Assembly: GCA_013398055.1 (NCBI GenBank)
Contig: VZRS01000323.1
Coordinates: forward strand, 6,130-70,129
Reading direction: 5' to 3'
Length of the DNA stretch: 64,000 bases
DNA from: Ifrita kowaldi
Taxonomy: Eukaryota > Chordata > Aves > Passeriformes > Cinclosomatidae
Under the pieces are notes generated by a model, which saw nothing but the letters and a program-made list of their open reading frames with translations, was not told the origin of the DNA and searched no databases. Below, one piece after another: positions 57,206-64,000 of the stretch. Position 1 is the stretch's first letter. The number at the start of each line of letters is the position of its first letter. A program made the translations under genes and the position numbers.

Positions 57206-57250
57206 ACGAGTGGCTTCTTATTTAAAGGTCCAAGCCTCGTTTGGAACACA

Positions 57251-57580
57251 TGAATCCCACCATCCCTGAAAGCCCTGCAGAGCAGCTCTGTGGAGCCCTG
57301 GCTGCTTTGGAGCAGGAGGGGATGCGAGTGGAGTTGGCTGGTCCAGCCACTGTGCTGAGGGACTCCGGCACTGTGTCCCCCTGCCCTGGCACCCACAGGG
57401 CTGGGGCTGGAATGGCTTTTCCAGCAATGGGAAAGAAGCCCAGAACGTCTTTGTGCCACGGTGTGCAGTGACTGACGGGCAGCGTTCAGTGGAGGGCTGG
57501 GCAGGGGCTGGGTTAGTGCTGCTGTGTCTGTGCTTGGCATCCCTGTCCTGGGCCCAGCTCCTGCAGCTCTCAGGGCTGCC
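57251..57580. other. Intergenic between LTR and minisatellite
   Basis: GC-rich, no recognisable feature. Confidence 0.5.
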
Positions 57581-57800
57581 GGGCTCACTCTGGCTGTGCC
57601 CGGCTCACGCTGGCTGTGCCTGGCTCACCCTGGTTGTGCCCGGCTCACCCTGGCAGTTCCTGGCTCACGCTGGCTGTGCCCAGCACACCCTGGCAGTTCC
57701 TGGCTCACGCTGGCAGTGCCCGGCTCACTCTGGCTGTGCCCGGCTCACCCTGGCAGTTCCTGGCTCACCCTGGCTGTGCCCGGCTCACCCTGGCAGTCCC
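57581..57800. repeat. 20-bp minisatellite, 11 copies
   Basis: Eleven exactly 20-bp units of the form YGGCTCACCCTGGCTGTGCC. From 57661 to 57800 units ending in TGTGCC mostly alternate with units ending in AGTTCC, giving a 40-bp secondary period. The plus open frame at 57453-58139 (228 codons) runs through it and is not believed to be a gene. Confidence 0.95.
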
Positions 57801-59084
57801 TCTGGCACTGCAGGGTTCACTCGCCCACCCCCAGCCCTTCAGCTCCTCAGGGGCCTCTCTACCTCATGTCATCATCTCACCATTGGTGAAGGGGTTCTGT
57901 TGGCCTGCTCAAGTCCAAGATGTCCTTCTCAGGCTGGGCAGTGTCACCTGCTGCTGTGGATGCTCCTCATCCTCTGGGCCGGTTCCTGGGGGTTCCCTCC
58001 ACAGGGAGGGATCTGCCATAAACAAGAGCCCAGGGAATCGGGCACTGTCTTGATAGAGAGAGCACCAGATCCTTCCCCATCTATCTCCAAATCCGTCATA
58101 ATTTGCCCCAAGTGTTTCTCATTGGGACTGGTAACATAATAATTGTTGCATGATTTGCTGAAATCCATGTTCTTTTTTTAAAACGTCATTTATTTGACAA
58201 ATGCTTCTTTGCACACTGTCACAATAACGAGAAGAAGAGACTTGCAGGGTGAAACTGTGCTCTGAGCAGCATTGATTTAGTGATTAGTGTCATGTTCGTC
58301 TTGGATTTTGTAATTCAGACTCATTAACCTGAAAATGTTCTTGCAATTTTCTTCTCCTAGACTGGTTTGAAAGTACAAAAGCAGCCTCTATTCATTTCAA
58401 GGAATCCAAGAGCAACTGTCTCTTGTGAGGCACTGAACAAGGAGGGGGCAGGCTGAGAGCCACAAAATGGTACTTAAAGCATTAATTTTATCGTTTGTTC
58501 CAAATCTTGATTAAAATAGTATTTATCTGCTTTGCTTCAGCAGTTTGAACAATCAGACTAAATCAGTGTGTTAGAAGAACCCCAAACCCTTTAGCACTCT
58601 CTGCACTGCCTGCTTGTTGCAGCTGGTGACTGGTGCGGTCTGCACTGTGATCTTGCTGCACTTAGCGGCTCTCCCAGTCCCACTGACTGGAAGGAAACTG
58701 GTCTGTGTTTTAGAGGACTGTGGAGATGTAACTGCAGCTCATTTTGCTCTCCTATCCCAAACCCCTCTTTTGGGGCCAGGTTGTAAGGCTGTCTGTCCAA
58801 GCAGTAACCCAGAATATTCCAGAATGTGAAGTGTGTTCCTTTCATGTGTCAGTTGTAAGCAAAGCAGCAGTTTGGCTCCCTGAACCCTCTCGTTCCCTAG
58901 ATGAGCCCTGGCATCAGTCGTGCAGCTCCTTAGTTTTGCATTGAGCAGCTGTGAACGTTTTTCCTGATGGAACAGTTTCCTACAAATGAAATCTTTAATT
59001 TGTGCATGCAGATCCCTTTTAATATAATCAGGCTCTTTATTCAAGAGAGCAGATCTGATGAAACATCCCATTTCAGTGAGGGCA
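57801..59084. other. Intergenic; AT-rich candidate element near 58.13-58.37 kb
   Basis: 58130-58370 (TGGTAACATAATAATTGTTG, AAAACGTCATTTATTTGAC, GATTTAGTGATTAGTGTC, TTGTAATTCAGACTCATTAA) is AT-rich and repeat-free. No gene seen. Confidence 0.45.
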
Positions 59085-59300
59085 GTTTAGGCCAGACATC
59101 AGGAAAACCTTGCTAATGATTAAAATGGTGAGGCATGGCCTGGGCTGCCAGGAGAGCTTAAGGAAACTCCATCATGGGAAGTCTTTAAGAATAATTTTGG
59201 CAGCTATTATCAGGAATGATTTAACTATAATTGATCTTGACTTGGAGCAAGAGAATGGACTGGATGACTTCTTTCTTGTTGGAATGATTTCCAAGAAATT
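59085..59300 (+). mobile_element. Old CR1-type LINE 3' fragment, sense
   Basis: GCCAGACATCAGGAAAACCT, GCCTGGGCTGCCAGGAGAGC, AACTATAATTGATCTTGACT, TGGAGCAAGAGAATGGACTG and GATGACTTCTTTCTTGTTGG follow the order of an older CR1 subfamily ('gatcttgcctggagcaggggctggactagatgacc'). More diverged than the others here. Confidence 0.7.
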
Positions 59301-61264
59301 CTCAAAAAAAAAAGAGTTGAATTTAGATGGTTCAGTATTACCAAATGTTCCTTCCCCTCTTTCTAGAGGAATTTTTTACTAAATTTCAACTGAGCATGCA
59401 AATAGTTGAACACAATTTGTAATTTCTCATATGTCAAGGTCTGAGCCTCTTGGGGATGTAGCTCCACCTCTCTAAATATTTAAATATTAAAATATTTTTC
59501 CTTCTCCTGTTGCTTGGTGGGTTTGTTGTGTTGCAAAGAGTGGCCTTGAGCTGGTGTTTCCCCAGAGGAGCCAAACCTGGGGATGGGGCTGGAAGGAAGA
59601 GCTGCAGCCACTGTGCGGAGCCAGGCTGAGCCAAACCTTTTGGTTCCACAAATAAGAATTAGAACAAGAGAGGGCTTTAAGCAAATACTGTTCAAGTTGA
59701 GTTAAAGGAAGAGCTGAGCATTCAGAAAATGACTCAGTGAGCAGCGGGGAGGGGGCTCTGCCTTGAGCTGTTGTCTGAGGGCTGGCTTATTAACTCCTCG
59801 AGTGAAGTGACTAACAGCAAAACTGATGCACAATGCTGATAATGTGCTTGACCTTAAAAACCTCCATGAAATGTATAATTTGCTCATTTTCTAATTTAAA
59901 AAAGCAATTATATTAGTCACTCTTTACATTTGTTTCTCCAGACTCTATGGAGATATAGGGATGCGTATATATATTTATATATGTGTGACACTTTATATGT
60001 TCAGAATGAGCATTTCAGCCCTGTGCATAAAGATGCCTCCAACAGAAGATGTTCCACGGTGTTGGGGCTGCTCGCTGTGTGTCTGACTGCAGGATGGGCA
60101 GAGGAGAGACTGCAAGCTGGAAATAACTCCTTCACACCTGAAGTTCACATGCACAGGCACTGTGAGCGTTCAAACCTCAAATCACAACAATTGCTGTGTG
60201 CCATCTCTCAAACGGATTTGTAATTCCTTTCAGACATTTTACTTCATTCAAGTTGAAATTTTGCTTTTCAGAGGCAGTGACAGAAATCTGCAGCACTGAC
60301 AGCAGATACCCCAGTTCATGTTCCCTGATAGAGGTGGGCCAAAGCTGGAGTTACTTTCCAAATCCCCCTGACTTTGCAAGTTGGAATTAGAATATTTAGG
60401 CAAACCACACAAGTGATTTTGGCTTCAGGATGTGCAAAACTTGCCTGGTGAGCTTTAGCCAAATAAAACCACGCTGGGTTTTATTTCACGGCAGCTTTTC
60501 CAGGCGAGGATGCTTTTCAGAAAATGAAATCCATTGACTCAGGCCAGGCCAAGCAAAGAGGGAAGAGTGTGTAAAGGTTATAACCATGTAACGTTGAAAG
60601 CGTTTTGCTCCATCCCTCTGTAGTTTCACTGAATCCAGTAGAACTCTCACTGGGGGGGAGTTCTGCTCCTGGCTTGGGAAAGGTGCTGGGGATCACTCTG
60701 CATAATTCTGCTCCCTTGCACTACATGGTTTTCAGAATTAAGCTTCAGCCACTCTTTCCAGCTGCAAAAAACTTCAGCATGTTGGAAAAGTTTTACGTCC
60801 CTTTACGGTTTTTTTTGCCAGACTGAACCCTGGCATTCCAGAGTCCCTTTCCCCATTTCTCAGGGTAGAATGGGCAGGGAGTGACCCTGGAGCTGAGGAC
60901 GTGTCAGTGCCCTGCCTCTCCTGAGATGGAGCTCTTTGGGCTCTGGCATCCCAGCACAGCTCAGGCACTCAGATGTGGGGAGAGAAATGATGAAAGCAGA
61001 TGTGAGGGGGATTGAAACCACTTCTCCTGATTCACACTGTTAATGGATTTCTCGGTCTTGGTATTTCAGCACTGTGTATTTCCCTCCTGGAATCCATCAC
61101 GCTCCATGTGTGTGACATCCCAGCTCCCAGCTGTGGAAATGATTGTGTGATCACTGAACCCCGTGGCTTTGGGTGAGAAATGGGCCACAGGAACAAAGAA
61201 ACTGTTAATGGACAGGTTTCTGTTCTCATTTACTTATTAGTGGAGAGGGAAAGGAATGAAACCC
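59301..61264. other. Intergenic, no gene seen
   Basis: 59.84-60.0 kb is AT-rich (ATATATATTTATATATGTG at 59965-59985). No transposon or coding similarity recognised. Confidence 0.5.
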
Positions 61265-61425
61265 TACAGAATCATGGACTAACCTCAGTCGAGAGGCACC
61301 TCCAGAGGGCCCTGGTCCATCCCGCTCGGTGGGATCAACTCATGCAGGGTTTTGCCCAAAGCAAGTCCTGCCCTGCGGGGTCTGTGAGCCTCCACCAGCT
61401 CCTTGGGACACTGTGGCTGCAGGGG
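61265..61425 (-). mobile_element. Probable old CR1 3' fragment, antisense
   Basis: CTACAGAATCATGGACTAAC, GGCACCTCCAGAGGGCCCTG, GTCCATCCC, TGCAGGGTTTTGCCCAAAGC, CTCCACCAGCTCCTTGGGAC resemble the antisense CR1 series (terminal repeat, 'gacctctagaggtcatctggtccatccc', 'ctctctgggcaacctgtg'), with many differences. Confidence 0.5.
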
Positions 61426-63141
61426 ACAGAAGGGAGGCCATGGAGAAGTGCTGAGTTATTCCTCCCCCATCTCCTGGGCTCGGAGCTGCCCAGGCAGGCA
61501 GCGTCCTGCAGGAATTCTCTCTTATATGGCTTAGCTTGGCTGAAAACTTCACAAGCCTGAGCGGAGTTTGGGTTTGTGATCATATCCAAAATGGGAGATG
61601 TTTTGCCAGGGGGTTGCTATGAAAATTGCTCCCAGCCCCATTGACTGGCTGGGCTGCCTCTGCAGCATCAATTCTATCCCTGGCTGACACCTTTGATTTT
61701 GGAAGTTGTCTCCGTTTTCCAGAGAAAAGTATGTACATCAGCTATTTTAGGATAGCGTATATTTAATCTCCTGCAAGAAATGGAGCAAGTCACTTGTTCC
61801 TTATTTCCAGAGCCATTACATTTCTCTTGGTGACAGCTCCAGGGAACAGAAGTCCTTATCTTGTCTAATGTCTTCATGTGGGTGATCCAAAGGCACCAAA
61901 CCAAAGATCCCCTTCTGTACCACTGTGGGGTCAATCCCATGCAGCACTGCCCAGGTAAGGCAGCTCCTCCCTCATCTTGGCAAAAGGGAATGTTCAAAAG
62001 GAGCCAGGTTGTGGATGGTTCTTGTATCTGTTTGGGAGCCAATTAAAAATGCTACGGGCTCTTCATCATCTTCTCTGGTCATTCTTTTCCTTTATGCTTA
62101 GCTGAGGATAAGCCGTGGTCTTTGCACCATGTAAAGTGTGTTTGGACTCTCTGCTGGAGTGAAAAATGAGCTGTTATCTGTGCCAGTACTGAAGAGAGAA
62201 GGAGAAATCTGGGACAGCCACAGGGGCTGCCAACGGAAACAACCCGTGGAGGATCTGACTGGTTTAATTGAAAACACAGAAAGCAGAGGCACACACTGAG
62301 AGCTGCTCGTGATGGAAAAGTGTCCAAAAGTCAGAGCAGCTTCAGAGGGGCTGAAGGACATGGCCTGGGGGATTCTCTGGAATCCAGACTTGCTCCATTC
62401 ACGTGTAACAGGAGAGCTGGGCTGAGGAAATCGTGGAAGGGATCTGTAGTGCCAGGAGTTGGAGGGGATCATGCACGCAGCCCCCCAGCTCCCACGGGCT
62501 GGTTTGCTTTGCCTTTGCTCCCCCTCCTGCTGTGTCTGGCAGCAGAGTGAGGTGAATCCTCAAACACGGGCACGCGGAAAGGTCACCCAACAACGGGACA
62601 TTGTCGTTTGGGAGTTTTGACAGCAAATCTTTTTTTCTCGCTGGCACCAGCAGCTAAAGGATGGAAAACCACCAAGGAATGTTGTGCCACCCCTAAGGAA
62701 GTGGCATCACTTGTTTGGAACCATACTCTGATGGGGAAACACAGGAGGGGACACCAACACAGTGGAATGGGGAGGTGTTGGATTAACATCTCTGTGTGGC
62801 TAAATCCAGCTCAATTGGCAGAGTGGAAAGTGTTGATCAAATAGATTTTTCTTTCTGATACTTTTATTTCCAAGGTGAAGAGCTGCTGGAAAGGTCAGCA
62901 CAGTTCTGTGCCTTCAAAACTCGGATGTGTAGGACAAAGATGAAATTTGGGGGTGTGAGGGAGCCACATCACTGGGCACCATTTGTGGCATGGGCAGGGA
63001 ACCCCCTGGCTGGACCTGAGGAAAAGCAAACAGAATAACCACGACTCCAAACCCTCACAGTGAAAGGGGAGGAGGCTCTGACTCTTTTTCTTTCTCTCTC
63101 CATGCCTCACACACACACAAAGGGACAGGTGGTCCTGCAAG
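61426..63141. other. Intergenic, no gene seen
   Basis: Mixed composition. Open frames below 125 codons on both strands, none recognised. No clear repeat. Confidence 0.5.
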
Positions 63142-63206
63142 GAACATGAAGTTGGACTCAATGATCCTTATGGGTCCCTTTCAACTCAAGGTATTCCATT
63201 ATTGTA
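63142..63206 (+). mobile_element. CR1 3' end stub, sense
   Basis: AAGTTGGACTCAATGATCCT, TATGGGTCCCTTTCAACTCA, AGGTATTCCATTATTG: the last ~65 bp of the same subfamily as the copy at 28188. Confidence 0.85.
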
Positions 63207-64000
63207 CTTTCTGCCTGATTTCTAGTTTACTCTAAATGTATCTGATTGAGTAGAAGCACCCAAAATACAGAGAGCTGCCATTTCCCTGCCTGGTGTTTGC
63301 CAGCCCCAGGGGGGACAGGCTCCCTGGGCCTGGGCGGTCCCACGTTGTCTCTGCTGTGAGAAGCAGCTGCCAGGGGAAACACGAGCAGAGTGTTCTCTCT
63401 GGTTACCCACAACACAGAGCTGGAGGATGAAACACTTGAGGAACAATTCATGACATCAGAGTCACAGGAAGCACGCACCAGGGCTTTTCAAACCAGCAAA
63501 TATTCACACTGAGCATTCACCTGCCTTTGCCCTTTCGGTTGTGTCACCCCCTGCTCCTCCCACAGCCTCCTGAGCATCAGTTTGTCCCTCTCCTGTCTCA
63601 GCCTTCCCTCCGGGGCTTCCCCCATTTCCTCCCTTCCCCATGGAGCCAGGGCTGTTGGCTCCTTCAGGATCCTGCTTTGCATCCAGTGCAATGGATTGCC
63701 AAACATTCATGTCATCTGAGGCTCAAATGACTTTGCCCTTATGGACAGAGCAAATTGCAGAATTGGGGCAAATCTGTGATTATTCCATTGGTGCACTTAG
63801 AATCCATCAGAGCCGGGTGCTGCTCTGCCCCTGCCTCGAGCCTGGCACAGGTGGGAGGTGACAGATCCGTGTCTGAAGGTGCTGCAGGGAGCAGCTGCCC
63901 CTCATCTCCCTGGGCAGCTCAGTGCTGACCTCTGCACTCTCTGCGTCACAGATGATCCCTGTTCCCGTTCCCAAATCCCGGCTACCACACCAGCACTATT
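63207..64000. other. Intergenic to window end, no gene seen
   Basis: Mixed sequence. Nothing indicates an exon of the next gene. Confidence 0.5.

Larger units (their letters stand above)
56481..57250 (+). mobile_element. Solo LTR of an endogenous retrovirus
   Basis: About 770 bp with classic LTR order: direct repeats in the upstream (U3) part, a CRE, a cluster of CCAAT boxes, TATA box at 57046, then a polyadenylation signal at 57200, ~150 bp after the TATA box. It ends CGTTTGGAACA. There are no internal gag/pol/env sequences or primer-binding site on either side, so this looks like a recombined solo LTR. Exact borders are unsure: GAACACATG occurs at both edges (56491-56499 and 57244-57252), which may reflect a target duplication but is longer than the usual 4-6 bp. 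Family (ERVK/ERVL/ERV1) cannot be assigned by eye. Confidence 0.75.

Noticed and set aside
56481..57250. Host gene promoter instead of LTR
   Set aside because: CCAAT, CRE and TATA alone would fit a host promoter, but the poly(A) signal ~150 bp after the TATA box, the U3-type tandem repeats and the lack of any exon favour a solo LTR; other genomic copies would settle it.
57453..58139. Plus-strand 228-codon frame with a signal-peptide-like start (LVLLCLCLASLSWAQ)
   Set aside because: Most of it is the 20-bp minisatellite; the hydrophobic start is typical of GC/CT-rich sequence read by chance, and no homologue comes to mind.
1..64000. tRNA, rRNA, microRNA hairpin, CRISPR array or bacterial-type operon
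   Set aside because: No cloverleaf with A/B boxes, no rRNA similarity, no spaced direct repeats of CRISPR type; sequence is clearly animal nuclear DNA.

Overview
This is vertebrate nuclear DNA, almost certainly from a bird. The evidence is the many CR1 retroposon 3' ends on both strands, the absence of mammalian Alu/L1/B-type repeats, and the short introns of the one gene present. The CR1 copies look like young passerine-type subfamilies, so a songbird is my guess, but that is inference.

The only protein-coding gene I can support is YIPF5 (Yip1 domain family member 5), on the plus strand at 12-5193. Its five coding exons (12-112, 1288-1460, 2363-2508, 4034-4215, 5031-5193) join in frame to 254 codons plus TGA, with GT..AG introns throughout. 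Most of the 3' UTR follows, probably ending near 6.06 kb. In human the gene beyond the 3' end of YIPF5 lies towards HMHB1/NR3C1, and KCTD16 is head-to-head at its 5' end. If avian order is the same, the remaining ~58 kb is the gene-poor interval on the NR3C1 side, and KCTD16 starts just outside the window.

Layout: 0-6 kb YIPF5 with CR1 fragments in introns 1, 3 and 4. 6-12 kb is intergenic, with a CR1, a MIR/CORE-SINE-like remnant and a CpG-dense patch (10.43-10.87 kb) carrying a CTCF-like core. 12.0-12.6 kb is a minisatellite with a 138-bp higher-order period. 13-30 kb holds ten scattered CR1 fragments between CpG-poor stretches and AT-rich segments that look like conserved non-coding DNA, one with a 21-bp perfect palindrome. 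30-51 kb is repeat-poor apart from purine tracts and a G-rich CpG cluster at 41.1 kb. 51.2-51.97 kb is a 28-bp minisatellite containing the window's only N. 56.16-57.25 kb is a CpG-dense patch with a full-match CTCF consensus directly followed by a solo LTR of an endogenous retrovirus. 57.58-57.80 kb is a 20-bp minisatellite. 58-64 kb is intergenic with old CR1 remnants.

No RNA gene, CRISPR array, operon or second protein gene is visible. The long open frames at 11.9-12.9 kb and 51.2-52.3 kb are products of tandem repeats. I found no evidence for a new multi-gene system; the interesting content is regulatory and repeat structure.
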